64,000 bases of DNA, from the NCBI GenBank assembly GCA_947172645.1, contig CAMWBY010000017.1, forward strand, positions 1-64,000, given 5' to 3'. Position 1 is the stretch's first letter, and each line of letters starts with the position of its first letter. Made by a program: the position numbers and the translations under genes. This DNA is from an uncultured Lachnospiraceae bacterium (lineage in GTDB: Bacteria; Bacillota; Clostridia; Lachnospirales; Lachnospiraceae). A model generated the notes under the pieces. The model searched no databases and was not told the DNA's origin. It saw only the letters and a program-made list of their open reading frames with translations. Positions 26,831-36,696 of this stretch are shown here, piece by piece.

Positions 26831-28510
26831 TTATTGTACCACCGCGACTTTCTCGGCAATAATATCTGTCATCATCTGTTCCGCCTCGCTCATTCCCGTG
26901 GACTCCAGTTCGGCAATCATCGCGTCATAATTGGCGTCAAAGTCCGCCTCGCTCCCGGTAATGCACTCAATCAGCGCCGACCATGAAATCTCATCCAATT
27001 TATCGGTAATCTCCGTAAATTCAATCGGCATCGCATATGCCCAAAGCGGAGAATAATCCGGTGTCTGGAACTCATCCGCCTGAGGGAATACATCTACAAG
27101 AAGCTCTACGCCCCAGGCTTCACATGCCGCCTTCTCTTCCGCATTGTATTCTGCAATGACAGCATCCTTACTTGTAGTCGTATATGTGCTGCCCGTGGGG
27201 TCCAGGATGCCGTCACCATAAGTCGGGAACGGATAGTTGTGGAAGCCTACGCCTGTTTTCTTGGCATAGTCCTGGTCTTCCTGGGAATACTTAATCTCCT
27301 CTTCCGTCCTGTAACGGTGGCCTTCATCATCGACAAAATAGTTAACTCCCTCGATGCCCCATTTATTGAGCACCTGACCTTCATCGGAACAGAGGAAATC
27401 TAAGAATTTGATTGCTGCAACCGGGTCTTTGCAGGACTCCGTAATGCCCACGCCCGTTCCGGTGGTCAAACCCTGATACATAAGAGATGCGCACTTCGTA
27501 TCTTTATCCATGGTGAGCGGAATACCTGCATAGGTGGCGCCAAGTTTTCCGTCCGCCTTCAACACCTTTTCTGCATCCTGGTAATCCCAGTCCGAATCAA
27601 AGATTGCCACCACACGCCCGGAGGCCAGTTTCGCGATATAATCCTCATGCGTCTGTGTGGCAAAATCAGGGTCAAGGATACCTTCATTGTACATACGGCA
27701 CATCCATCTGAAATATTCCCTCTCTTCATCGGAACGGAATTTATAGATACCTTCGTTATTCTCATTCACAATCCACTGCCCGTTGTCCGGCGCCCCATTG
27801 GCGATAAACCCGGCGGGGTTGCCGACCGTAATCATCCAGTGCCAGTCTGAAGCGGATAAGCTGATTCCGATTCTGTCAAGCCCGTCCTCTGTGGTGGGAC
27901 TTGCCTCCATATAGCTCTTAATCATCGCCTCAAAGTCTTCCAGGGTGTCGGGAAGTTTATAGTCATTGGCTTTCAAGGCATCCCACTGAATCTGGGCAGT
28001 CCCGCAGTGTTTGAACTTCTCCCCGCCTACTGCATAAGCGGATAACTGGTAGATTGCCGGGTCGTCCGCAGACTGTTTCAACTTCTCGAACTCATCGCCG
28101 TAAAGTTTCTTGATATTAGGGCCATACTCCTCAATCAGCTCTGTCATATCCATCATGACGCCCGCGTCAATCAGGTTCCCGGCCGAGCCCTTTGCAAAAA
28201 TAAGGTCAGGATAATTCTGTTCGGCAATCATCAACGCAACTGCCTCACTCTCATCATTGCCGCCCACCGGACGGGTAGTCTTCAATTTAACGCCTGTCGC
28301 CTCCGTGATTGCTTCCGCCACCGGGTCTGTCCAGGGGTCATCCTGGTTTGCGTCCGCACTGAAGAAAGTCAGTTCAATCACACCCCCAGACTCAGAGCTG
28401 CCGCCTGCGCCGTCTGTATTTGCCGCCGTGTCGCCGCCTCCACATCCGGCGAGTGTCCCTACAGTCATTGTCACTGCCAACAGCAATGCAAAAACTCTTC
28501 TTTTTTTCAT
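26831..28510 (-). CDS. ABC transporter sugar-binding lipoprotein (LplA/YtcQ type)
   Basis: 559 residues, the large class of oligosaccharide-binding proteins found with YteP/YtcP permeases. Lipoprotein signal ends at TLAGCGGG (Cys about 22). The mature part begins with a Gly/Ser linker and ELTFFSADANQDDPWTDP. Domain hints include SADDPAIYQLSAYAVGGEKF and WKL-free hinge segments typical of family 1 extracellular binding proteins. Last gene of the ABC unit. The ligand is inferred from the glycosidases around it (xyloglucan-like oligosaccharide), not seen directly. Confidence 0.93.
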   Translation of the reverse strand: MKKRRVFALLLAVTMTVGTLAGCGGGDTAANTDGAGGSSESGGVIELTFFSADANQDDPWTDPVAEAITEATGVKLKTTRPVGGNDESEAVALMIAEQNYPDLIFAKGSAGNLIDAGVMMDMTELIEEYGPNIKKLYGDEFEKLKQSADDPAIYQLSAYAVGGEKFKHCGTAQIQWDALKANDYKLPDTLEDFEAMIKSYMEASPTTEDGLDRIGISLSASDWHWMITVGNPAGFIANGAPDNGQWIVNENNEGIYKFRSDEEREYFRWMCRMYNEGILDPDFATQTHEDYIAKLASGRVVAIFDSDWDYQDAEKVLKADGKLGATYAGIPLTMDKDTKCASLMYQGLTTGTGVGITESCKDPVAAIKFLDFLCSDEGQVLNKWGIEGVNYFVDDEGHRYRTEEEIKYSQEDQDYAKKTGVGFHNYPFPTYGDGILDPTGSTYTTTSKDAVIAEYNAEEKAACEAWGVELLVDVFPQADEFQTPDYSPLWAYAMPIEFTEITDKLDEISWSALIECITGSEADFDANYDAMIAELESTGMSEAEQMMTDIIAEKVAVVQ

Positions 28511-28616
28511 ATTTTCTCTCCCTTCTGTTTTTGGAACAACATATCATTTATATTGCAATGGCTGCGTTTCCGTACAGCCATATGAATATCCTTCTGCTAA
28601 ACCTGTCCGCTGCCGT

Positions 28617-29504
28617 TTAATCTTTTACCGCTCCCACCGTCATGCCGCCGACGAAATATTTCTGTAAGAACGGATACACGATGATAATCGGGACTGTCGC
28701 GATGACCGTCACCGCCATACGCACTGACATGGGCGATACCGCCGTTTTTAACTGCTCCGCCGCATGCGGGTCAATCTTAACCGTCGCCTTCTCCATAATC
28801 TCATACAGTACATACTGTAGCGTGGGCAGCTCTTTTGCATACAGGTAAGTATCCATAAAGGAGTTCCACTGTCCCACTGCCTGGAACAATGCCACGGTGG
28901 CCATAACCGGTGTACACAGAGGAAGGACAATCTTCGCCCATATGATAAAATCGTTCGCGCCATCCACTTTCGCCGCTTCCTGCAAAGCAATGGGAAGCCC
29001 TTCGATAAAGGAACGGACAAGAATCACGTTGTAAACCCAAATCAACCCAGGAATAATATAGACAAGGAAGTTATTTCCAAGTTTCAAATCCCGCATCAAA
29101 AGCAAGTATTCCGGAATCAAGCCGCCGCTGACATACATGGTAATGACAAACAGAGTGGTAAACAGTTTGTTAAAGTAGAAATCTTTCCTGCTCAGCACGT
29201 ATGCAAGCATTGCCGTGCAGATGACGCCTGCCCCAGCGCCGATTACGGTCCTTGCCACCGACAATATAATCGGTTTAAGCAAGTCGTTTTCCTTAAACAC
29301 ATATATATAGTTGCTTAAGGTAAAGGACCTCGGGAAAATAAAGTTAATATTCCGCATCGTGTCAATAGGGTCGTTGAACGATATTGCCAACACGTTTAAG
29401 AACGGGTACAGCGTGATGACGATAAGAAACAGGCACACCACCAATAATATGTAATCCAATATATTGTCACGGCTTTTTATTCTATTGCTTTTTATTTTTG
29501 CCAT
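28617..29504 (-). CDS. Sugar ABC transporter permease (YtcP type)
   Basis: 295 residues starting at the ATG (29504) eight nt after GGAGG; the track start two codons earlier is too close to that site. Six membrane helices and the EAA loop EAAKVDGANDFIIWAKIVLPLCTPV, which contacts the ATPase. No ATP-binding gene is in this unit, as usual for systems that share an MsmK/MsiK-like ATPase. Confidence 0.94.
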   Translation of the reverse strand: MAKIKSNRIKSRDNILDYILLVVCLFLIVITLYPFLNVLAISFNDPIDTMRNINFIFPRSFTLSNYIYVFKENDLLKPIILSVARTVIGAGAGVICTAMLAYVLSRKDFYFNKLFTTLFVITMYVSGGLIPEYLLLMRDLKLGNNFLVYIIPGLIWVYNVILVRSFIEGLPIALQEAAKVDGANDFIIWAKIVLPLCTPVMATVALFQAVGQWNSFMDTYLYAKELPTLQYVLYEIMEKATVKIDPHAAEQLKTAVSPMSVRMAVTVIATVPIIIVYPFLQKYFVGGMTVGAVKD

Positions 29505-29517
29505 CGTCATTTCCTCC

Positions 29518-30459
29518 CTATATCAATTTACTCTCGCCGAGCCAACCTGCAATCTTATTCGCAAGAAGAAGGAGCGTAATTCCAACCAATGACTGGAACA
29601 TACCGATTGCCGTACCTAAACCATAGTTGCTGTTGCCGATACCTCTAAGGTATGCAAACCAGGAAAGCACCATCGCATGGTCCTGTACAATGCCGTTGCT
29701 GAGCAGCATCTGGCGCTCCATGCCTACATTCAACGCGCCGCCCACACCCATGATAAGCAGCACCACGATTTGCGGTTTGATGCCCGGAAGCGTGATATGC
29801 CAGATTCTTTGCAGTCTGTTGGCGCCATCCACTTTAGCGGCTTCATACAGGCCCGTATCAATGCCTGCCATCGCAGAAAGATATACAATCGCATCCCAAC
29901 CGACTTCCTTCCATATGTTAATGATACATACCGTCAGCCAGAAAAGAGGGGAATTTGTACTCATCAGCCCTAATTTCGTGTTAAAAAGCGTATCCAACAT
30001 ACCGCCGTCATTTAATACCATCTTCGCGATACTGGCGATAACCACCCAGGATACAAAATGGGGCAGGTAGGAAATCGTCTGCGTAATTTTCTTAAACCGT
30101 ACAAAACATATTTCATTCAATACTAGCGCAAACAGAATCGCCATAACCGTGCCAAGCGCAATTCCAAGGACGCTCAAGCCGATTGTATTTATCAGCGTCT
30201 GTCCGAAAATACGATCCTGGAATGCCTTGATAAAATTGTCGAATCCCACAAAGGGACGCTGCCAGATTGGCAATGGGAAAGTCTTAGGCTTCACCTCCTG
30301 GAATGCCATCGTCCATCCCCACAGAGGAATGTACTTGAAAATAATCAGCCATATGACAAATGGCACCGACATCATAAGCAGATACCGCTGTTTCCACATA
30401 AGCTGTCCACTGAACTTCTGTCTGACTATCTTCTCTTTTTGAGCTTTCTTCACACTCAT
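29518..30459 (-). CDS. Sugar ABC transporter permease (LplB/YteP type)
   Basis: 313 residues with six membrane helices and EAA loop YEAAKVDGANRLQRIWHITLPGIKP. The N-terminal cytoplasmic segment is basic (KKAQKEKIVRQKFSGQLMWKQRY). First gene of the three-gene importer; ribosome site AAAGGGTGAG. It pairs with the YtcP-type permease 13 nt downstream. Confidence 0.94.
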   Translation of the reverse strand: MSVKKAQKEKIVRQKFSGQLMWKQRYLLMMSVPFVIWLIIFKYIPLWGWTMAFQEVKPKTFPLPIWQRPFVGFDNFIKAFQDRIFGQTLINTIGLSVLGIALGTVMAILFALVLNEICFVRFKKITQTISYLPHFVSWVVIASIAKMVLNDGGMLDTLFNTKLGLMSTNSPLFWLTVCIINIWKEVGWDAIVYLSAMAGIDTGLYEAAKVDGANRLQRIWHITLPGIKPQIVVLLIMGVGGALNVGMERQMLLSNGIVQDHAMVLSWFAYLRGIGNSNYGLGTAIGMFQSLVGITLLLLANKIAGWLGESKLI

Positions 30460-30503
30460 GCTTTCTCACCCTTTCATCACATTATTTTGTTCCCATAAAG
30501 CAA

Positions 30504-30548
30504 AATACACCAAAGGAAATTATTCTGTCTCGTTTCCTTTGATGCATT
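30504..30548 (-). terminator. Terminator between the kinase and the ABC unit
   Basis: AATACACCAAAGGAAA (30504-30519) pairs with TTTCCTTTGATGCATT (30533-30548) with two mismatches, T-rich on the minus-strand 3' side. The ABC promoter must therefore lie between here and 30460 or arise by read-through. Confidence 0.6.
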
Positions 30549-30624
30549 TATTATAAAAAAATTAAAAATATAAAAATACCGAAAAGAATTGATAAAAAAT
30601 ACTGTCATTTTTTTATCTTCATTC

Positions 30625-32448
30625 TTACTTCCCTCTCATTTCTGTCGGAATCATCAGCCTCACCCGCGTGCCTGCGCCGAGTTCCGAATAAATATGCACG
30701 CGGTATCCGTCCCCATAATACAGCTTCATACGCTGATTAATATTATAGAGCCCGATGCTTTTACTGCGGCTCATATCGCGTATTTCTATATCGTTGCGCA
30801 ATTTGCCGAGTGCCTCTTCTGTCATTCCGCTTCCGTTGTCATCCACATCGATAAACAGAACCTGTCCGCCCTCCACCTCTCTTCTGTAAACAGATAAGAC
30901 AATCCGGCCGCCCTCATCCACTTCGTCCATCCCATGCTGTATAGCATTCTCCACCACCGGCTGCAGGATGAGAGGCAGCATACGGTACTGCGACAAGTCA
31001 ATCCCCTCCTCAATCTGTTTCCCAAACTGGATACGGTTCCCAAACCTCAATTGCTGAATCTTCATATACTCGTCCACATGGTTTAGCTCTTCCTCCAAAG
31101 TAGTAAATGAAGTTCCTGTGTTTTCAAGAACATACCGCATAGCCTTGCCAAGAAGCTTAATTGCGGTCGATACCTCTTTATCCCCCGCCTTCAGGGCTTT
31201 CATGCGGATAGTTTCCAATGTATTATATAAAAAATGCGGATTAATCTGGCTTGCAAGCATCTTAAACTCCATCTCCTGCTGCCTGATTAACAATTCTTGC
31301 TCTTTAATCTGCGCCTTGTATACTTTCGCCTCCTGTTCTTTAATATTGAACACCATAACCTGCAAATCGGAAAATGCTTCGGACAGTTCATCATTTCCCT
31401 GAAACGTAGGTATAAGTTCATAGTCCTGGTTACTCGCCTTATGCATCTCCTGCCTAAGCAGCCCTACCCTGCCCGTAAAATAATTGGTAAAAAAGTGTAT
31501 CATTATCGCCGGAATGACCAGGGCTGACAGGATGACCATGCCGCACATATACAGAATGCTTCTGATATTATCATACCCTTGTCCGTCCAATGTGCAGATA
31601 TAGACTCTGGAATCAGACTGGTAGGCATGGAAAGTTGATACATTGGCGAAACACTTATCCCCGTCCACTTCCGCCAACCCTGTATACTGGAAATAGGGTT
31701 CTCCATAATCCACAAAGACAGGCAGCGCATTCCCATACCTTTCCCTGTCCGAGCTGTAGAAAACAGGTCCCTCATCCACCGCCAACAGGCTTAGGTACCC
31801 GTCACTGTCCACCCGCATCCGCAAAAAATCATTGCTGATATGAATCACAAGCACCGCATTGTAGGAAGAATCAAACAGTGGTATTTTCCTCACCAGACAC
31901 AGGTTCCAATAGCTGTTCCGATATCCGTATTCCCAGGGAATCTCCTGCCAGAAAACATTGGACTGGGAGACAGCCTTTTGATACCATACCGTCTCTGCAA
32001 TCTCTTCATCGACCCGCTTGAACTGTTTATAGTCTGTCAATGCCGGATTATCCGTATAAATATTAATCTCACTGATTTCACCGTAAGCCCTCACATATTG
32101 GTCCAACGTCACATTCTGGTCAACCGCCCGCATATAATCCTGTCTGGTATCAAATTCCCCCGTCAGAGTCCTTCTGACATCATTTGTAAAAGCGATATCC
32201 TTGGAAATATTGTAGACCTCCGTGGTAAATTCAAACAAAATATTACGTACCCTGTGATTATCGGATTTCAGCATATCCGTATAATAATTGACCATCAGAT
32301 GGTATGTGTAAAACAATAAGAAAGCTCCAATCAGAACAATCGGCACGACTATGACCGCCATATAAATCAGGTACAACTGCCGCTTAATGGTAAGTCTGTT
32401 TAATCTGTTTAATTTTAATAATGAAGAAATACGGATTCTTTTATTCAT
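30625..32448 (-). CDS. YesM-type sensor histidine kinase
   Basis: 607 residues. Membrane helix about 25-47, a large extracellular Cache-like sensor (about 50-300), second helix about 305-325, HAMP, then the His_kinase domain with phospho-acceptor His in ASQINPHFLYNTLETIRM, and an HATPase domain (LQPVVENAIQHGMDE, DNGSGM, GIGLYNINQR-like SIGLYNINQRMKLYYG). It probably senses extracellular sugar and phosphorylates the YesN-type regulator at 25018-26670, which is unusual in being separate and on the other strand. Confidence 0.94.
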   Translation of the reverse strand: MNKRIRISSLLKLNRLNRLTIKRQLYLIYMAVIVVPIVLIGAFLLFYTYHLMVNYYTDMLKSDNHRVRNILFEFTTEVYNISKDIAFTNDVRRTLTGEFDTRQDYMRAVDQNVTLDQYVRAYGEISEINIYTDNPALTDYKQFKRVDEEIAETVWYQKAVSQSNVFWQEIPWEYGYRNSYWNLCLVRKIPLFDSSYNAVLVIHISNDFLRMRVDSDGYLSLLAVDEGPVFYSSDRERYGNALPVFVDYGEPYFQYTGLAEVDGDKCFANVSTFHAYQSDSRVYICTLDGQGYDNIRSILYMCGMVILSALVIPAIMIHFFTNYFTGRVGLLRQEMHKASNQDYELIPTFQGNDELSEAFSDLQVMVFNIKEQEAKVYKAQIKEQELLIRQQEMEFKMLASQINPHFLYNTLETIRMKALKAGDKEVSTAIKLLGKAMRYVLENTGTSFTTLEEELNHVDEYMKIQQLRFGNRIQFGKQIEEGIDLSQYRMLPLILQPVVENAIQHGMDEVDEGGRIVLSVYRREVEGGQVLFIDVDDNGSGMTEEALGKLRNDIEIRDMSRSKSIGLYNINQRMKLYYGDGYRVHIYSELGAGTRVRLMIPTEMRGK

Positions 32449-32840
32449 AAATGTTATATGGCCTTCCTAATCTAATTAGTGTCCTCTATATGTCTGACCC
32501 TATTTTACCATCCGTACATACTTCTTGCCCATAGCAAAATTTTTACGTATTTTACCTCTAAAAAATACACTATTATTTTAAAAGCCCATCCTATAATATG
32601 TTGGCACAAAGGAAACAGCAGATTTGGTAAGAGCGAAATGCCTGTCGGATATAAAATTATGGAAAGAAGTTGTAAGATAAGGCTGCCATAGTGTATGATA
32701 GAAAAAAGCTATATCGTTTTCGTAAATACGTTTAAGGCATTGCTCTGTTTCCAATGTACTGTAAAGACATATACACCGCTACTTTGCATGGCTATTGTCT
32801 TCATAAATCATCAACATATTTTGACAGGAGGATACTCATT
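32449..32840. other. Divergent intergenic region between the kinase and GH31 genes
   Basis: 392 bp, AT-rich. It must hold both divergent promoters. I see no clear TTGACA/TATAAT pair, no canonical cre box and no gene; the GH31 ribosome site AGGAGG at its end is clear. A regulator-activated (non-consensus) promoter would fit. Confidence 0.4.
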
Positions 32841-35186
32841 ATGAAATTCAGTAACGGATGTTGGCTCTTCAAGAAAGGGACTGCCTGCTTCTCACCCCAT
32901 GAAGTCTACTACACCACAGTCAGGGACACCGAAGTGACTCTGTGCGCACCGACACGCCCAATCACATCCAGGGGCGATACATTGGGACTCGTGAATCTTA
33001 CCGTCCGTATTTCTTCTCCTATGCCGGATGTCATCCGCGTGCAGGCCGACCATCACATGGGTACGACGGATAAAGCACCGACTTTTGAACTTCACTTAGA
33101 CACCCCGCAGGTTTTGCAGGTAGAAGATACCAAAGAAACGCTCACCGTCACCAGCGGTTCCCTTTCTCTTGTCATCACGAAAAACCCCTGGTCTATGTCC
33201 TATGTAAGAGACGGCAAAGTGCTCACCAAAAGTGGCAGGAATGACCTTGCCCTGATGAAAACAGACTACAGGGGCGATTTCTATGAGGTGGACGGAGATT
33301 TGGAAAATACCTACATACGCCAACAGCTTGGCATCGGCGTAGGCGAACTGCTCTACGGGACAGGCGAACGTTTTACCCCTTTTGTCAAAAACGGCCAGTC
33401 CGTTGAAATTTATAACGAAGACGGCGGCACAAGCACCGACCAGGCTTACAAGAATATCCCTTTCTATCTCTCCAATAAGGGATACGGCGTGCTGGTAAAC
33501 CATCCTGAGAAGGTGTCTATGGAGTTTGGAACCGAGAACGTGACCAAAGCCTCTTTCTGTGTAGAGGGAGGCAGCCTGGATTACTTCTTCTTCAACGGCC
33601 CTTCCATGAAGGATGTCCTTACACGGTATACCGACTTGTCCGGCAAGCCTGCCCTGCCTGCGCCCTGGACCTTCGGATTGTGGCTGTCCACTTCCTTTAC
33701 CACCAATTACGACGAAGAGACGGTCATGAGTTTTATTGACGGTATGTTAGACCGCGGTATTCCGCTGCGCACTTTCCATTTCGACTGCTTCTGGATGAAG
33801 GCATTCCACTGGTCTGATTTTGTCTGGGATGAAGAGGTATTTCCCGACCCCGCCGGGCTCTTGTCGAGAATCAAAGCGAAAGGCTTAAATATCTGCGTCT
33901 GGATTAACCCCTATATCGGCCAGGAGTCCGTACTTTTTGCGGAAGGGAAAGAGAAAGGCTACTTTATCAAACGCCCTGGCGGTGACGTATGGCAGTGGGA
34001 TATGTGGCAGCCCGGCATGGCGTTTGTTGATTTCACCAACCCGGAAGCATGCAGATGGTATCAGGATAAACTGGAAGCCCTGCTTGACATGGGCGTGGAC
34101 TGTTTCAAGACGGATTTCGGAGAGAGGATTCCTGTAAACTGCGTCTACCATGACGGTTCCGACCCGAAGAAAATGCACAATTTCTACACATACCTGTACA
34201 ATAAGACCGTCTATGAACTGTTGGAGAGAAAACGCGGCAAAGGCGAAGCCGTACTGTTCGCCCGCTCTGCAACCGTAGGCGGACAGAAGTTCCCCGTGCA
34301 TTGGGGCGGCGACTGTTGGTCCGATTATGAATCTATGGAGGAAAGCCTTCGGGGCGGCCTGTCCCTGTTGATGTCCGGCTTCGGTTTCTGGGCGCATGAT
34401 ATCGGCGGATTCGAACATACTTCCACCGCTGACGTCTACAAACGCTGGGTTGCTTTCGGTCTGTTGTCTTCCCACAGCAGACTGCACGGAAGCCAGTCTT
34501 ACCGTGTGCCGTGGCTTTATGACGATGAAGCCGTGGATGTGGTAAGAACCTTTACCCGGCTAAAGGCATCCTTGATGCCGTATTTGTATGAGACATCCAT
34601 AGACACTTCCCGCTCCGGCGTTCCAACCATGCGCAGTATGGTTCTGGAATTTACGGAAGACAAGAACTGTCACTATCTGGACAAACAATATATGTTGGGC
34701 GACAACCTCTTAGTAGCCCCCATCTTTAACGATGAGAGCATTGGCTCTTTCTATCTGCCGAAAGGCGCATGGACGGATTTCTTCACAGGAGAGGTGACGG
34801 AAGGCGGTGTATGGGTTGAGAAAACCTATGATTACCTGCACTTGCCGCTGATGGTTCGCGGAAACTCCATCGTGGCGGTGGGCGCATGTGACGATAAGCC
34901 TGACTACGATTATGCCGATGGCGCCCAATTGCGTATATACGCACTGGAGGACGGGCAGGCTGCCGAAACCATTATTTATGATATGGCACAGAACGAATCG
35001 CTCCGTGTAACTGCCCTGAAGAACGGTTCTAAAATTACCATCCAGGCAGACAATAAAGGTGGCAAACCTTACACGCTAAGGCTTATCAACATACAGGCAA
35101 AGTCCGCCGACGGCGCTTCCATGGCTGTGGAAGGAAATGATACGGTGCTGACGCCGGATGCGGCAACGATACTGGTGACCGTTTAG
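32841..35186 (+). CDS. GH31 alpha-xylosidase (YicI type)
   Basis: 781 residues from the ATG after AGGAGGATACTCATT; the track adds 29 spurious codons. N-terminal beta-sandwich, (beta/alpha)8 barrel, C-terminal sandwiches. The nucleophile Asp lies in CFKTDFGERIP, the YicI-like form typical of alpha-xylosidases rather than alpha-glucosidases; the acid/base region is VHWGGDCWSDYESM. Also present: FHFDCFWMKAFHWSDFVWD. Cytoplasmic (no signal). It releases xylose from the non-reducing end of xyloglucan oligosaccharides; the assignment rests on the barrel motifs. Confidence 0.92.
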   Translation: MKFSNGCWLFKKGTACFSPHEVYYTTVRDTEVTLCAPTRPITSRGDTLGLVNLTVRISSPMPDVIRVQADHHMGTTDKAPTFELHLDTPQVLQVEDTKETLTVTSGSLSLVITKNPWSMSYVRDGKVLTKSGRNDLALMKTDYRGDFYEVDGDLENTYIRQQLGIGVGELLYGTGERFTPFVKNGQSVEIYNEDGGTSTDQAYKNIPFYLSNKGYGVLVNHPEKVSMEFGTENVTKASFCVEGGSLDYFFFNGPSMKDVLTRYTDLSGKPALPAPWTFGLWLSTSFTTNYDEETVMSFIDGMLDRGIPLRTFHFDCFWMKAFHWSDFVWDEEVFPDPAGLLSRIKAKGLNICVWINPYIGQESVLFAEGKEKGYFIKRPGGDVWQWDMWQPGMAFVDFTNPEACRWYQDKLEALLDMGVDCFKTDFGERIPVNCVYHDGSDPKKMHNFYTYLYNKTVYELLERKRGKGEAVLFARSATVGGQKFPVHWGGDCWSDYESMEESLRGGLSLLMSGFGFWAHDIGGFEHTSTADVYKRWVAFGLLSSHSRLHGSQSYRVPWLYDDEAVDVVRTFTRLKASLMPYLYETSIDTSRSGVPTMRSMVLEFTEDKNCHYLDKQYMLGDNLLVAPIFNDESIGSFYLPKGAWTDFFTGEVTEGGVWVEKTYDYLHLPLMVRGNSIVAVGACDDKPDYDYADGAQLRIYALEDGQAAETIIYDMAQNESLRVTALKNGSKITIQADNKGGKPYTLRLINIQAKSADGASMAVEGNDTVLTPDAATILVTV

Positions 35187-35204
35187 CAGATTTATTGTGC
35201 AACC

Positions 35205-35244
35205 AACACCCCCGGAGACATGAGTATACCGTCCCGGGGGTGTT
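35205..35244. terminator. GC-rich hairpin between GH31 and the NSS transporter
   Basis: AACACCCCCGG (35205-35215) pairs perfectly with CCGGGGGTGTT (35234-35244) between convergent genes. There is no clean T-run, so termination is probable but not certain. Confidence 0.6.
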
Positions 35245-35298
35245 AAAATGTTATCGAATCTTCTGTTTAGTTTTTTAGAAATCGATGCGCTAATCCCT

Positions 35299-36696
35299 CT
35301 ACATCGTAATCCATCCGAAAACATTTGCAATGGAACTGAGAAGGATAACTACGACACATATAGGCGCAAGATATTTCATAAAAAAGCAGTACATCTTCTT
35401 GCGTTTAAATGCGGAAGACTGTTCCACTTCCTCCGTAATCCGGTCAAGCCCTGCCACACGGGTAATCAAAAGGCAGGTTGCCAGAGCCGCCAAAGGCATC
35501 ATAAGCGAGTTGGTCAGGAAATCGAAGAAATCAAGAATCGACATTCCGATTACCGTGACAAAATCAAGCACGCCAAAACCAAGGGCCGAAGCCGAGCCAA
35601 GCACAACCATGATGACGCCCATCAGTACCGTGGCTTTATGACGGCTAAAACCGAATTGGTCCTCAAAAGTAGAGACGCCTGATTCCGCAAGCGAAATAGC
35701 GCTGGTCAACGCCGCAAGCAGAACCAACAGGAAAAACATAATCCCTGCCCCGGTTCCGAAACCCATGCTTGCAAAAACCTTCGGGATGGTGATAAACATC
35801 AAGGACGGCCCCGCCTGCAATGTGTCCGGATTGCCGCCGGAGAAAGCAAAGACAGCCGGAATAATCATAAGTCCTGCAAGCATGGCAATCGCCGTATCAA
35901 AAACTTCCACCTGTTTCGTAGATTGCTCAATATCCACTTCTTTTTTCATATAAGAACCATAGGTATATAAAATACCCATGGCGATGGACAGCGAATAAAA
36001 CATCTGTCCCATAGCGGCAACCACGGTCATCCACGAGAAATTCTCGAAGTTCGGAATCAGGAAGTACTTCACGCCCTCCCATGCCCCCGGTCTGGTCATG
36101 GAATAACCGGCCACAAAAATTGCCAAAATGACAAGCAGCGGCATCATCACTTTGGAAACCCGCTCCACGCCATGTTTTACCCCTGCAAACAGAACCGCCA
36201 CAACGATAAAGCTAAACAAAAGGAACCATATCTCCGCGCTGAACCCGTCCGAAATAAACCCGGTAAAATAGTCGTCCTGCGCCAAAGCCTCCGTGTTCCC
36301 CCGCAGATATTCAAATAGGTACTTAACCACCCACCCGCCAATGACACTGTAATAAGGCACAATCAGCATAGGAATCACCGCGTTCACCCATCCGCCTATC
36401 TTAAAAGGCATCTTCTTGCCAAAAGACTGGAACGCGCCTACCGGGCTTCTCTTTGTCATACGCCCCAGGGCAGTTTCCGACACAATCAGCGCATAGCCGA
36501 AAGTCAACATCAGAATCAAATAAGTCAAAAGAAAAATTCCGCCGCCATATTTCGCCGCAAGATAGGGGAATCTCCAGATATTGCCAAGACCGACCGCCGA
36601 ACCGGCAACCGCCAGGACATACCCTAATTTCCCGGAAAAAGTACTGCGCTTCTTCCCTGCATGTGGCAGAGCTGTAGTAGTTTCATTTTCTGTCAT
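35299..36696 (-). CDS. Sodium-dependent NSS family transporter
   Basis: 465 residues, about 11 membrane helices. The first helix carries the NSS signature AGSAVGLGNIWRFPYLAAKYGGG, with the unwound Na+/substrate site. Members of this LeuT-like family import amino acids or other amines with Na+; the substrate is not predictable. It overlaps the end of the DUF3795 gene by 14 nt and uses the GAGGT inside that gene as ribosome site, so the two are translationally coupled. Confidence 0.94.
   Translation of the reverse strand: MTENETTTALPHAGKKRSTFSGKLGYVLAVAGSAVGLGNIWRFPYLAAKYGGGIFLLTYLILMLTFGYALIVSETALGRMTKRSPVGAFQSFGKKMPFKIGGWVNAVIPMLIVPYYSVIGGWVVKYLFEYLRGNTEALAQDDYFTGFISDGFSAEIWFLLFSFIVVAVLFAGVKHGVERVSKVMMPLLVILAIFVAGYSMTRPGAWEGVKYFLIPNFENFSWMTVVAAMGQMFYSLSIAMGILYTYGSYMKKEVDIEQSTKQVEVFDTAIAMLAGLMIIPAVFAFSGGNPDTLQAGPSLMFITIPKVFASMGFGTGAGIMFFLLVLLAALTSAISLAESGVSTFEDQFGFSRHKATVLMGVIMVVLGSASALGFGVLDFVTVIGMSILDFFDFLTNSLMMPLAALATCLLITRVAGLDRITEEVEQSSAFKRKKMYCFFMKYLAPICVVVILLSSIANVFGWITM

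Noticed and set aside
33885-34487. 200-residue minus-strand ORF
   Set aside because: Antisense to the GH31 catalytic barrel.
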